64,000 nt of DNA from Aurantiochytrium sp. KH105. Its lineage: Eukaryota > Sar > Bigyra > Thraustochytrida > Thraustochytriidae. The position numbers and the translations under genes are program-made. The notes beneath the pieces were generated by a model. That model was not told the origin of the DNA. It saw nothing but the letters and a program-made list of their open reading frames with translations, and ran no database searches. The stretch covers positions 496,001-560,000 of the forward strand of contig BGKB01000022.1 of NCBI GenBank assembly GCA_003116975.1. Reading direction: 5' to 3'. Shown here piece after piece: positions 37,415-49,122 of the stretch (position 1 is its first letter; each line of letters opens with the position of its first letter).

Positions 37415-40400
37415 CTAGCTTGCAAAAACACGCACCTTGACGAGCTGGCCGAGCGCATCACCCATTGGATCTGTATCTGGGTCGCCCGGAATCAAGATGG
37501 GTTCGCCGTTCGAGTCACTCGTATTGTCATGGTCAATTTCACCTCTGCTGTCCCCTGCATCGGGACTTTGGCCAGGTGACCGAGAAGCATGATCTCCCGT
37601 CCTCGATGGTTGAGAACGACAATTCAAAAGGTACGTTCCAAAGCCAGAGCGCTTGTCAGCAAGCCAACTGCCCACAAAGGCGTTCTCTGCTTGGGCATAT
37701 GGAATCGTTTTGGGGTACTTGACACGACCCTGACCATGTCGCTGACCGTGAATGAAGACTCCGGTAAAGACGTGGCCGTTGGCTTTAGTGAGAGTCCCCT
37801 CACCGTGCATGAGCCCGCCTTGCCAATCGCCACGGTAACAAGAGCCGTCAGGATATGTCGCGATGCCCCGTCCACTGAAAGCATCGTTTACAAATGCGCC
37901 CTCGTAGCAAAAGCCTGCACGATCATCGAGCCGTCCTTGACCATGACGTTTATTCTTGAGCCAGTCGCCCTCGTATACGGCTCCACTCTTGTCGGTAAAC
38001 TTGCCCCGACCGTGCCGGCACCCATCAAGTATATCTCCTTCGTAAACTTCTTGGAGAACGGTACCTGGGTTTGTCGTGAAGCAACCTGTGCCGGTCATGC
38101 GGTCGTGCGAGAACTCGCCGGTATACACGCTTGTGTCACTGAAGTACATTGTACCCATCCCATGGCGTTGATTGTTCTTCCACTGCCCCTCGTACCGATG
38201 TCCGTGTTTGGTGTACACCATGACACCCTCTCCGTTAATTTTGTTTTCGGCAAATTCTCCTTGCAAGACATTGCCATTGGCGAAGGTGTATTTTCCACGG
38301 CCGTTGCGCTTTCCACGGAAAAATGCGCCATGGTAAACTGATCCGTCTTTATAGGTGAAAATGCCAATTCCATGCAAGGATCCCTTGAAGAATGTGCCAA
38401 CGTAATGCGCTCCAGAGCCAAAGTAGAGCTGGCCTTGGCCGTGCTTTTTGCTTTGCTTCCAATTGCCAACATAGACGCAACCACTTTTTCGATACAAGTA
38501 GGTCCCTTGTCCGCAAGCAGTTCCGCCAGAAAATTTGCCATCAAAAATGTCCCCATTGGCGAGAACCAAAATCCCTGCCCCACCCATGCGGCCAAGTTCC
38601 CATGTTCCGTCGTAGAGTTCTCCGGTTGCAATGTTTTCCAGTCGCCCATGGCCATCGTAGCGCCCAGCAAGCCAAGTGCCCGTGTATACGAAGTTCGATC
38701 CGTAGGAGCAAACCCCATAGCCGTGGCGGTTGTCCTTGAAGAAGTGACCCCGGTACACTTCGTTATTGAGCGCAATCTTAAGAATGCCAGGTCCTTCAGC
38801 GGCCCCATCCTTGATGCGTCCGACGAAAGTGTCCCCATTCGCCTTTGTGAATGTGCCTGTGCCGTGGAATTTCCCCCTGCAGAAATCACCACGGAAAGTA
38901 TCTCCGTTTGCACTCGCAAGCTGGCCTTTCCCTTCAATAAATCCGTGCGACCAGCGACCTTCGAGCTTGTCTCCGGCAGGCGAGGTTTCCACACCGAAGC
39001 CGTGACGCAGATTATAACGCCATTCTCCTTGAAAAATTGTCCCGTCGGCCTTGCGGAGCGTGCCCTTGCCATGTCGCACATTGTCTCTGAAATCGCCGCG
39101 ATACTCGGAGCCATCCCCGTAGCGAAGCGTGCCATTGCCGCAGAGCTGACCTTGAACAAGAGGCCCAGTGTACAAGGCCGTGCCAATACGACGAGTCCCA
39201 CGACCATTGCGAACCTTGTCACTGTATACTGTTTGAGGGTCAATGTGGTCTGGAATACGAAACGGTCCCTTGCGCTTTGGTGGCTTCTTTTTTCGCTTTA
39301 CTGACTTGGTCTTGCTCGATTCATTCCGACGTAAGCTGTTATCCTCGCTCGCATTCTCATCAAGGCCAACAGGCTTGCAAGCACCCTCTTGTTGGAGACG
39401 CGCAAGTTCGCGTTTGAAGGTGTCCATGTCGAGGAAGTCACTTTTCGAGGCATCATCTCCGTCGTCTGATGCACGCCGTGCTTCGAGTGCCGCTCGTGCC
39501 TCTACCATGGAGAAATGAGGCCAGCGGTCATCTGGCACTGGCTCGATGGAGAGCCTTGGTCTAAGAATCGGCAAAATGTCTTCGTTGTTGGCCTCTGGGG
39601 CGTTGGAAGGGCTCTCTGTTGATGAATGTTGGCAAGTTGTACGCCGACGACGAGATTGCTCGCGCTGTTTGAATTTGCGCTCGCGCATGAGAATATCGTT
39701 GAGCTTGGAAATCATGTCTTGGCGCGAGGCGAAGATGCCCAATTTTCTCGCTTGCAGATGCATGAGCAGCTCTTGGTTTGTGAGCGCCTCAGGCACAATT
39801 TCCCCCATGTGGTGTCCGTCGATATCAAGATTGTTGGAGCAGTTACTGCAGTGTGGAAAGATATCGCAGTGGTTGAGATGCCAACAAGCGGGACAAAGCC
39901 AGTTGTGTTCGCGACGGTGAATTTCAAGGGCCTCAAAGCTCTCAAAGGACAGCTCACAGTGACCCCAATTACAGTCGAAGCGACCTTGATTCATTTCAAA
40001 GGGCGGGTCCCACTGTGTCTCCGTGTTGGCAGTGTTGTAGTAAAAGACTGCGTTCGTTTCAGCGTCGCGCATTTCTTTCCAGGTGTCCACCTTGCGTAAT
40101 ACCCTACTCCGCATGAGCAGGATGCGCAGAGGGACGCCTTTGGGCACGACACGTTTCTGTTCGAGAAGCAGTTCCTCGCGTCGTTTCCGGCCCAGCCTGC
40201 CCCGCGCCACCGCTTGCATCTGTATTGCGGCGGCATGTTTCCGTCGAAGGTCGCGCACGAGTGCTCGCGCGACTTGGCGTCTTCGCGCAGACTGAATTTT
40301 GCGAGCGGCATTCTCGAGGCGCTCTTCCGCGTCTCGTTTCACCTGTTCCTGTCGTGCCTCTTCGTGCGCGAGCCACGCCAGTCTGTAGGCGAGACGCGCT

Positions 40401-40444
40401 TTCGCCTCACGCCGTAGACTTTTTCGTTCGCGTAGGCCATCCAT
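37415..40444 (-). CDS. IQ-WW-C2H2-SAP-MORN repeat scaffold protein
   Basis: A 1,009-residue single-exon protein from the ATG at 40444. In order: a basic coiled coil; two IQ motifs (about 48-62 and 73-88) that should bind calmodulin; a WW domain (about 121-148: W122, YY, W145, P); a Cys/His cluster (about 158-202: C158, C163, H176, H180 then CPAC...C...C); a SAP-like helix pair (about 221-252); a disordered Ser/Lys region; then about 22 MORN repeats of ~23 residues (about 420-940; YxGxWxxxxxHGxG) and a Ser/Asp tail. MORN arrays form extended beta structures that bind lipids or proteins and are common in flagellar and cytoskeletal scaffolds. The combination with WW and IQ suggests a calcium-responsive scaffold. 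I know no standard gene with this order. Confidence 0.88.
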   Translation of the reverse strand: MDGLRERKSLRREAKARLAYRLAWLAHEEARQEQVKRDAEERLENAARKIQSARRRQVARALVRDLRRKHAAAIQMQAVARGRLGRKRREELLLEQKRVVPKGVPLRILLMRSRVLRKVDTWKEMRDAETNAVFYYNTANTETQWDPPFEMNQGRFDCNWGHCELSFESFEALEIHRREHNWLCPACWHLNHCDIFPHCSNCSNNLDIDGHHMGEIVPEALTNQELLMHLQARKLGIFASRQDMISKLNDILMRERKFKQREQSRRRRTTCQHSSTESPSNAPEANNEDILPILRPRLSIEPVPDDRWPHFSMVEARAALEARRASDDGDDASKSDFLDMDTFKRELARLQQEGACKPVGLDENASEDNSLRRNESSKTKSVKRKKKPPKRKGPFRIPDHIDPQTVYSDKVRNGRGTRRIGTALYTGPLVQGQLCGNGTLRYGDGSEYRGDFRDNVRHGKGTLRKADGTIFQGEWRYNLRHGFGVETSPAGDKLEGRWSHGFIEGKGQLASANGDTFRGDFCRGKFHGTGTFTKANGDTFVGRIKDGAAEGPGILKIALNNEVYRGHFFKDNRHGYGVCSYGSNFVYTGTWLAGRYDGHGRLENIATGELYDGTWELGRMGGAGILVLANGDIFDGKFSGGTACGQGTYLYRKSGCVYVGNWKQSKKHGQGQLYFGSGAHYVGTFFKGSLHGIGIFTYKDGSVYHGAFFRGKRNGRGKYTFANGNVLQGEFAENKINGEGVMVYTKHGHRYEGQWKNNQRHGMGTMYFSDTSVYTGEFSHDRMTGTGCFTTNPGTVLQEVYEGDILDGCRHGRGKFTDKSGAVYEGDWLKNKRHGQGRLDDRAGFCYEGAFVNDAFSGRGIATYPDGSCYRGDWQGGLMHGEGTLTKANGHVFTGVFIHGQRHGQGRVKYPKTIPYAQAENAFVGSWLADKRSGFGTYLLNCRSQPSRTGDHASRSPGQSPDAGDSRGEIDHDNTSDSNGEPILIPGDPDTDPMGDALGQLVKVRVFAS

Positions 40445-41546
40445 GGTGCAAAAGACTTGGCGTCACGCTCTTGAAGAACGGACGAGGGGCGCGGACGCGA
40501 TGGCGCTGATGATTGGTGCCAGACGGACCGGCGCAGAGCTGCCGGCGCGCGCGCAGGCACGAGTCAGCCTTCTGCCAGAGTGTTGTGCTACGGCATGCTA
40601 TTCGTTTGACTATCAGACAGACAAGCGGTCAGTTCTCAAACGGTGTGCGCTACGATTTGGTTGCTCTCTACTATTGTTTGTTCTCAAAGGTGTGTGCTAT
40701 TTTCTTTTTTTCTTTCTTTACTTTTTTGGACGCAGCATGCATTACACTGCCACTGCCAGAGAGAATGGAAGGATGAAGACATTCTCAGAGACAAAAAAAT
40801 GAGTCGAGGCCGACGGAAGTGGCCGTCGTCCGTTTGCGCGTGCCTGCCTGCGTGCATTTTCATCTTTTTCAAAAAGAATTGAAAAAAACAAAACAAAATA
40901 AAAAAACAAGGACAAAAACAAACGAGACTTTACGTTTGTTGGTTGCTGGAGAAATCATGAAAGTAGAGTACTACACGCAACGAAGCCGACTCAATATCTT
41001 TGGCTCTCAGGCCGTGTTTCTCGTAGCCAGATGAATTTCGGCCAGAAACGGCAGCTTTGCAATCAAGCGTTTTGACGCGTGTGCAGCAACGCGAGATCTT
41101 TGCAGAGATGAAAGGTATACACTTGATTAAAGCGTGTTGTCACATGAGCTGGGGATGAATCTTGGCGACAAACGCGCCGCCACCGCTGTAGCTTCTGCTA
41201 ACTGCATTTCATCTACCTCTGGCTATTGCTCTTACAAACAGTAAAGTAAGTATCGCGGCAACGACAAGTTTGCTAAAACAGTAGCCCTGATTGGTGCTGC
41301 GACAAGGAAATTGTACAAAGCAGCTGTCGTTCTTTGCCGGTCAATAAACTGACAGTCGACTGAGAAATGCGAAAGCTCGCTTATACCTACCACTTCGTAT
41401 TCAGAAATTTCCGGTGCATACCTGAAACGGCCCGGACAAAGTGCTGCCTCTCTGGAATGACGCGACGCAGTTTGGTAAAGAAGCATTGCAGGCAAGCGAG
41501 CCGGCAGTTATTTGCGGCCCGAACCAGCCATGGCAGATGAACAGTC

Positions 41547-41609
41547 TCCGATTAAGGCTTGACTTCCTCCGATTCAGGCTCAACTCCCTCCGATCCAGGC
41601 TTGACTCGT
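41547..41609. repeat. Three tandem copies of a ~20-bp unit
   Basis: Three adjacent imperfect units of the form CTCCGATTCAGGCTTGACTT differ at two to four positions each. They sit in the large spacer and have no known role. Confidence 0.8.
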
Positions 41610-43892
41610 AAGCGGAGCGGCCGCAGTCAATTGTTTGCTGGCTGGCTCTTAAGACAGAGGCCGCGGCCGGTACCGCTGGCCGGGGAGGCTGCGGCCAGTG
41701 AAATCCGCAAGACGAGCTGCCGGACGGATCAACACTTCTGGCTGACTGGCAATAACGAGGCTGGAAGGCCCTAGGCCAAGGCGTAGAAGAACGCAGGGTA
41801 GAAGCCGGAGAGGTGTTAATAAAAAAGCGCGCCGTCAAGATCATTTTGCAAGAACTCAGCTTCAACATCCGGTTTCTGATCAGCAAAGGGCAGCTGGCGG
41901 GCGGTGCATGGTCGGCGACTCTGCCTGCCACTGTAGACGTAGTCGACTTTTTTGGATGCCTGCCTGCCTGCTTCTTTTTTTCGGCCGCCATGGGACCGGG
42001 GCAGACGAAAGAATCCTCCAGGGGCGGAGTGATGGCGCGAGTAGCGGTCCCAGAGAGTGTAGAGAGCACTTCTACGCCGCCCCACCACTGTGGCAGGCAA
42101 GATGAGGCAGGTAGGTAGGCCTGCAGGGCGACATAATCCGCCTGTTGGCAGTGGCGGGTGGGATGAATTCGGCAAGCCAGGGCCTAGCCGGACCGCGGTC
42201 GTCCGTTCGTCGGCGCAGGCCGATGCAGACGCGCTCGAAACCGAGCCTTCGCGGGATGGCTGGCAGCCAGCTGGCCAACCGGCCGGCTTGCAGTCCAGCG
42301 GCCACGCCGGCGGCGGAGGATGGCATCGCCTCCGCTGCCGGCGTCTCTCCCCGCAGTCTCCCTTTGCTCAGCAGCCCTGCGAACAAGGCAGTGGGCGAGC
42401 AGGTACCACAGTGCGCACGCAGCCTTGCTGGCCTCTGCGAAGCTACTGACCTCGCAATAGCTTCCTCATAGGGGAGGGGTATTGGGGGGCTGTGGGTCAG
42501 ACGCCCGATGCAGAAGCTAGCACGCACGCGTACAGGTGCGCAGGAGAAGCAGCTTCCACCTGTGAGCCGACCAGCCAGCCAGGCCCCGCGCGGCGCCGCC
42601 CCAGGCCCCGGCTTCCTTGCGCGGCTTGCGCGGCTTGCGCGGTTTGCGGGCTTCCTCTCGCTCGCTCGCTCACGGCGGGCGACGCTAGGCGCGTTCCCGA
42701 GACGCGATTGGCGGCACGGAAGAACTCGAGGAGATCGCGAGACGCGACAGACGCGGTGTGGCGCGGGAAGCGGGAAGCGACCGCTTTGTTGGAGACGCGG
42801 TATGGCGAGGCGAGGCGAGGGGCCAGACGCGATTGAGACACAACGAGTCTCGAGAGTGTCGGAATCTCGAGACTACTCGAGACTCCTCGAAACCCGAGAC
42901 GCCGAGACTTCAGGTATAGGCGGCCGACACGACGCGTCTGGGAGTGGCAACGGAGACAGTGCAGCGTAGGCGATCGCGTCGTTCTCTCTGTAGAGAGACC
43001 AAAGGCTTTCTAAAAATGGGGAGGGGAGGGGGGACCCGTGCCGCAACGAGCGAGAGACTGCCTGACTTGTGAGCGTGAGCGGTGAGCAAGCGACCGTGGC
43101 GAGTGAATGAAAGAATGGGTGGGTGAACGAATGTGGAATGACCGCTGCGACATGGCCGTCAAAGGATGCGTTGCGTCGCCAGGGAGCAGAAAAGTGCGTT
43201 CTTCCCCTATTTTGGTTCATCGTCGTCTCATTCCATTCTGCGTCCGTTCCCGCGCTTGCACGCTTGCACGTACGGTGACGCGCGCGACCGGACTCGCGGG
43301 CGGGCTGGCTGGCCATGGTGGCTGGCTGGCTGGCAGGCTGGCTAGCTGGCGGCTTTGGCCCCGAGACGACTCGAAAGTGAAGGCTGGAATGGCGTGCGGG
43401 TGCGCGAAACGGAGGCTTGCCCCGGCTCGCCCAGGCTCGCGCTAGTCCGCACGCCAGCCAGGTAGCCAAGCACTGCTACGAGGCCCGCTCGCCCACGCAC
43501 GCACGCACCCGGGCGCCCAAAAAGTGCTTCCCTCGCTGCCGCCCCGTCCTGTTCCGACTCCCTAATCCCGTTCATTCATGCTCCATTCACGCACCGCCAT
43601 TCCTTCCTTCTTTCCTTCCATCCCTCCTTCCTCCCCTGGCCTTCCTGCTCCCCGCATCTCCTGCTAGTTGCTTTCCTGGCCTCGGCCGGTCAGTCGTTCG
43701 AGGTCGATGGACCGGTTGGTCGCGGCTCCGCGGCGGCTCCGCGGCGGCTCCAGGCGAGTTGGCATCCGGAAGCCGCGCAGAGGCGGGGGGGGCGAGGCGC
43801 GGTTCCGAGGCCCTCGACCTACCGCGTGCCTGGAGCGAGCTCGCGCTGCGGCCGTGCGTCTGCGGCGGGACTGCCACGCTCGCGGGTGACCG

Positions 43893-43938
43893 CGAACGAA
43901 CGAACGAACGAACGAACGAACGAACGAACGAACGAACG
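43893..43938. repeat. (CGAA)n microsatellite
   Basis: About eleven perfect GAAC/CGAA units, followed by interrupted units to about 43955. Confidence 0.95.
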
Positions 43939-46257
43939 GACGAGCAAACGAACGAATTCTTTTCTTCTTTCGTTTCATCCGTAGTAGATCGATCGATTGG
44001 TCCATTGATTGATTGGTCAATCGACCGGAGCTCGCAGACCGAGCCGCGGGACGCGATGTGCGGCCAGCAGCGGCGGCCAGGTCCCAGGGCGGCGGAGGCA
44101 GGCGAGGCGCACATTGAGAGAGCGAGAAGGCGCTTGAGGGCGGCCAATGGCGGGCGGATCCGCGCAAGGCAGGCGGGGCAGGCGCGCGAAGAGGCAGATT
44201 CAATTCGCCGGCAAGACGCCGCTGCGGACAGATGCGGAGCAAAATAGCTTCCTCCCTAGCTTCTCCCTCCGCCGGTGCCCCCGCAGCCGTAGCCCCCACA
44301 CGCGCGCGCACACCGTGGGGCAGCCTCCTGCCGGTCCGACAAGCGAAGCTAGCGAAAGGAGGGGTTGAAAAGCGGCAGGGCGCGAAGGGAAAAACGTGTT
44401 GGCGGTTGAAAGCAGCGCGGCCACCTGCGAGAGAGCAAGCGAGCGAGAGAGAGCTCGCGCTGCGCCTGCGTCTGCGACTGCGAGTGTGTGCGTACGTGAT
44501 CTCGCTCCTGCCTCGCCTTGCCTGCTGCTGCCTGCACTGACTGGCCAGGAGGGACGGACTTCTGCGCGGCGAACACGGGTGTGCGCCGCGAAACTGTTGG
44601 CTCGCGGCGGATCTCTCCCAGCCTGCCTGCCTGCCTCCCTCTCGAGCGATCTCGGAGGGGAGATCATCGCGATTCCTCTCCTCTCCTCTCCTCCGTTCCT
44701 CTCCTCGCCTCGCCTCTGCAGATGCTGCCGCGGTCGCCGACGCCATGGCCGCTGCGCTGCGCTGTCCACGAATCGCAGGCGGCCGGCGCCTCTCGGGCGG
44801 GTCTCGCGGGCCGCGAGAACTGCCGAAAGCGAGTTGGCGTGACCTTCGTGGGTGCGCGAGAGAGTGCGTGAGCGAGGCCGCGCTGCCAGAACTGCACTCG
44901 CCACTGACAGCCCCGCACTGCCAGCACGGCGAGCGCGAGATCTGGATGGCGCAGCCCAGGCCAGCCCAGCACGGATTACGCCGCTCCCGGTCTTGGCCTG
45001 GCTGGTCGCTCGGGTTTGGGTGGTTGGCTGGGTCGGGTGATTGGCTGGCTGGTTGGCTGGTTGGCTGGCGGGTCGCGTCGCGTCGCGTCGCGTCGCGTGC
45101 AGCTTAGCTGGTCACCGGAGCAGCAGCGCAGACGCCGGAGAAGGCGACCGATGGTGGCGGCCAGCGGCAACAACGCGGGCTCGACTTCCGAAGTCCGCGG
45201 CGGTGGTCACGGGCTGGCGACACGAATGACGACACGCGGGAGCAGAGGCGGGCGAAGCTCGGCCAGGCGCGCGGCTTGGCCTGGTGGCAGGGTGGCTGGC
45301 TGGGCTCGGCAGGGCTGTACTAGATGTATGTTAAGTTACATACACCACAACGCAGCACGGTGCGGTGAGGTGCAACGAAAGGCGGAGGAGCGCACTGCGA
45401 GACATCGAATTTGGAATGAAAGAGCTGGAATGAAATGGAGTGGACTGGAATGAAATGATGGTAGGTGCGGTGCGGTGCGGTCCCGTCGCAGCATAGAGCA
45501 GGCGCGAGCTGCAGCTCGCCATGGTGGCTGCTGCGATCGAATGCAATGCAGCGCTACTATAATGCAACCCAAGGCGACGCTGCAGTACAATGTCGGCACA
45601 GTGCGAGTCAGTGCAGTGCAGCGCAGTGCCGCAGAGATGCGCCATGAAGGAGAATAAGAACCGGGGCAATGCGGCACAAGGCATTCGCCGCTGCTCACAC
45701 GCCAGCACGCGCTCGCACCGCAGGCAGCAAGCAAGCACGCGATCGCTCGCTTCGTTCGATCGATCGGTCGAACGGTGGAACGAAGGAACAAACAAAGCAT
45801 TGGTCGACCGGCCGATCGATCGATCGATCGCCAGCCAGCCGGCGCCGGTGGCGACGGGACAGCCAGACACTCGTGCGCCAACCGAGTCTTCGTGCGAGCG
45901 CCGGGCTCGCGCTCGCAGTGCCGCCAGCCTGACTCGCATCGCAGCGGGGGCTGGGCAGCGCAGCGCGGGGGCTGGCTGGCTGGCTGGCTGGGGTGAGCGA
46001 GCGATTCGGCTCGCGGCGGCGAGCAGCGGCCTTGGACCGACGCGACGCGGGTCGGGTCGGGTCGGCTCCAGCGATGGGTGGTGGGTGGAGGAGGGAGCGG
46101 CGACGAAGGACTGAATGAGGCAATGAATGAATGGGCCTAAATGAATGAGCGACTGAATGAACGAACGAATGAATGAATGAAAGAGGCAGGCGGCGGGAGC
46201 GAGTCCTGGCGCCGCCCAGGCTCCGAGCGCGGCGCGGCGCAGGGAGGAAGGAGAGGC

Positions 46258-46258
46258 G

Positions 46259-46289
<31 letters not shown>

Positions 46290-46294
46290 ACGGG

Positions 46295-46342
<48 letters not shown>

Positions 46343-46343
46343 C
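46258..46343. repeat. (CAGG)n microsatellite
   Basis: About 21 units of GGCA/CAGG with one interruption near 46290. Confidence 0.95.
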
Positions 46344-46970
46344 CTGGGCGCGGCGAGCGACGCGGAGGCCAGGCGGAGACGACGCGGGCTGGAGAAGAGG
46401 CGGGGCGTTACGGGACATGCGGCGGGCGGCGGGGCTCGCGACGGAGAAGCTGGAGAGAAGCAGGTGGCTTTGGTAGGCTCACCCCGCAGCCGCCGCGCAC
46501 ACTCTCTGCGGCCGTTCTTGCATAAAATCGGCAGCTGTGGGAAAACCTGCAGCTTCTGCCAGCTTGCTGCCTGCGTGGAGGAGCGGAAGGTGCGACTGCG
46601 GGGAAAGGGGAGCTGTGAGCAGCGGGGTGGTGGAGTGTGGGGCTGTAGGCTGAGGGAAGGCAGGAAGAAGGGGGCGGGGGGGAAAGAAAGCAAGCAAGCA
46701 ACAGATAGAGAGAGAGCCAAGGAGGGACAGCGACTCCGGCGAGCAGCGCAAGTGCGAGCAGCGCAGGCGCGGCGAGGAGAGGAGAGGAGAGGCGAGGCAA
46801 GCGAGGCGAGACGCAGCGGCAGCAGAACCTCAGACGCAGCGGGCAGCGCGACGCGAGGCGAGAAGCGCGGGCGGGAGGGCGGCGGGCAGGCGGCGGAGGC
46901 GCGACCGAGGCGGGCGCGCGCGAGGGCGCGCGGGAGCGCGCGGGCGGGTCGCGCGCGAGCTAGCTGGATA

Positions 46971-46990
46971 GCTCGCTCGCTCGCTCGCTC
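46971..46990. repeat. (GCTC)n microsatellite upstream of the zinc-finger regulator
   Basis: Five GCTC units about 130 bp before the ATG at 47119. They are followed by a palindromic stretch with repeated CTAGCTAGC/GCTAGC units (about 47015-47037). Confidence 0.85.
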
Positions 46991-47118
46991 ACTTGCTCGC
47001 CACGGCGGCTCTCAACTAGCTAGCGAGCTAGCGAGCAGAGGCGAGGAAGCGGCAAAACCGCAACGCTGTGCGAAGGGAGGGGCCGGTGGCGAAGGGCGGC
47101 TCATGGCTGGGGAGATCC

Positions 47119-49019
47119 ATGGCGAGCAACGATGAACGTGCCGCAGACCACTCCTCCTCCTCCTCCTCGGGGTTGACACGAATGATGAACATCATTGGGT
47201 CCTCGGGCGCCGCCTCCTCTTCCTCCTCCGGTGCTGCAGCATCATCATCTGCGCCGGCATCGGCACAGGGCTCAGCAGGACACCCGTATAATTTGGATGT
47301 TATTTCTCGAGCCCTGCACGGCCAACAACCGCCACACAATACAGGAACCAGCAGTAATCATTCCAACCCAGGCTTCAATGGGAATGACAACAACAACCAT
47401 AACAACACCAACAACAACACCATGAACGCCTTTGGAGCTTCGGCGTCTGCGTCCGGGAAAAAGTCTTCTTCGCATGCTGTGCCATATAACTACATGTCTC
47501 AGAAACCACAAATGGGCTATGATCATCATCTCCATGAACAATACCAAATGCATTACTCACCGCAGGACCAACAACAACAGCCGCAACGGCAGCAACAGCT
47601 ACTGCAGCAACAATTGCAGCAGCAATACCTCCAAAATCAAGGCCGACAGCAGTACAACTCTCTCAAACCTTCATCCTCAGTACCTACAATGTCAGTCTCA
47701 CAACACTCGCAAGCGTCATCACAGAATCCTAGCTTTTCGCACCAGCAACAGCAACAGCAACAACACTCCCCGCAACGACAACCGTACAAGATGGCCGAAG
47801 ACTACGCGAGCTCGTCAGTCTCACGATCGACGAACCCACTCAACGCATCTCTCACTTCCGGATCGCACCTTTCCGACTCCCCGGCGCTGCATGCCCAGCA
47901 GCAACTTCAATCCAACGCCATTCCATCTCAATTTTTTAACCATCAGCATCAACAGCAGCAACAACAGCAGCACAACGATCAGAATGCTCAAGTATCGTAC
48001 CATCATCCCTCGCATCCGTCGCAATATCGCAGCCACCCGCAGCAACAACAGCAGCAATTCAACCCCGTCCAGAGCGTGCAAGTTGAGCCATCTTCATTGG
48101 GAGCATCCGCCCTTGGAAAACGCAAAGCAAACGCACCGCAGCTCGAGCCCCCTCTTCATCAAGCTAACCGCGTGGAAGTGACACAAGAGCAGCTCCGCGA
48201 GGCGGGACCACGCAGAAGCCGTAGTAGCAGCAGCAGTAGCAGCGGCAGTAGCAGCGGCAGCGACAGCGGCAGCGGCAGTCCGAGCAGCAGCAGGCCCGAC
48301 CACGATGCCGATCAAGGCGACCTTAGTACCCTCGACATACCCGATGCTCCGGCCTCTCACGAGCGCGTTCGGGGCCAGAACTACATGGTCAAGGGAGTTG
48401 TCAAGCGATGGGACGGGAAGCGTTTTGCTCGCACCTGCGAGACAAAGGGTTGCAACAAGCTCGCGCAAGGGACGACCAACCAATGCAAAAACCACGGTGG
48501 AGGGTCTCGCTGCACAATTGAAGGTTGCCCTCGCGCCGCGCGCGGAGGATCCAACAAGTGCGCAGCCCATGGCGGTGGAAAGCGTTGTGCTGCCAAGGAC
48601 TGCAAGCGCGCCGCCATTGGTCGCAATCATTGCCGGCGCCATGGCGGCGGGAAATTCTGCGATGTGCCTGACTGCAAGCACGCTGCGCGTGGCAAGTCCA
48701 AGTACTGTGCAATGCACAAACGGAATCTGAAAACGCTCGGGACTGTTACGGCTTATCCCACTCCCACAGGGATGGACTTTTCGAGCATGAACCTTCCCAA
48801 GCAGCAGATTCAGGTACATGCCCGGCACCAGCCATCTCAAATGCTCTTTCCCACCGCCTACGACTACGCCATGGGCACGGCTAGCAGTGGTCCAAACGCC
48901 GGGGGCAATCTCGGGCCTCCTCCAGCTCCTCAAAACCGACCGGGTGTCCTTCAGGGCTTGGGTCAGCCTTTCGCGCCCGGTGCCCCTCACGCCCTTTATT
49001 CGAGCCAACAGCAGCAGCC

Positions 49020-49053
<34 letters not shown>

Positions 49054-49090
49054 TATCAACAACAACAGCAACACCATCACCACAACCACC

Positions 49091-49122
<32 letters not shown>

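Larger units (their letters stand above)
40445..47118. other. 6.7-kb gene-free divergent spacer rich in tetranucleotide repeats
   Basis: It lies between the divergent starts of the MORN gene and the zinc-finger regulator. It begins moderately AT-rich (40650-41400, with an A-rich run near 40870-40920), then becomes strongly GC-rich. It contains a 20-bp x3 repeat (41547-41609), CGAGAC-rich stretches (42690-42910), GGCT runs (43310-43345, 45040-45066, 45970-45992), (CGAA)n (43893-43938), GATC/GATT patches (43988-44025, 45812-45829), CGCGT runs (45067-45090), CTCCT runs (44680-44710), ATGA runs (46135-46180), (CAGG)n (46258-46343) and (GCTC)n (46971-46990). Frames up to 360 codons are open but low-complexity and of no recognisable family. 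Confidence 0.6.

Noticed and set aside
38095-39243. 382-codon frame on the - strand inside the MORN gene
   Set aside because: Out-of-frame shadow of the MORN repeats; its own periodicity follows the repeat array.
43664-44746. 360-codon open frame on the - strand
   Set aside because: Reads through the CGAA array as a run of RSFV repeats; no family resemblance. Open only because stop codons are rare in this composition.
45695-46720. 341-codon and opposing 320-codon frames over the CAGG array
   Set aside because: Both strands are open at once, and the protein is mainly LPAC or RQAG repeats from the microsatellite.
40445-47118. Possible transposon or old element in the large spacer
   Set aside because: No terminal repeats, target-site duplication, transposase, reverse transcriptase or other element protein could be seen on either strand.
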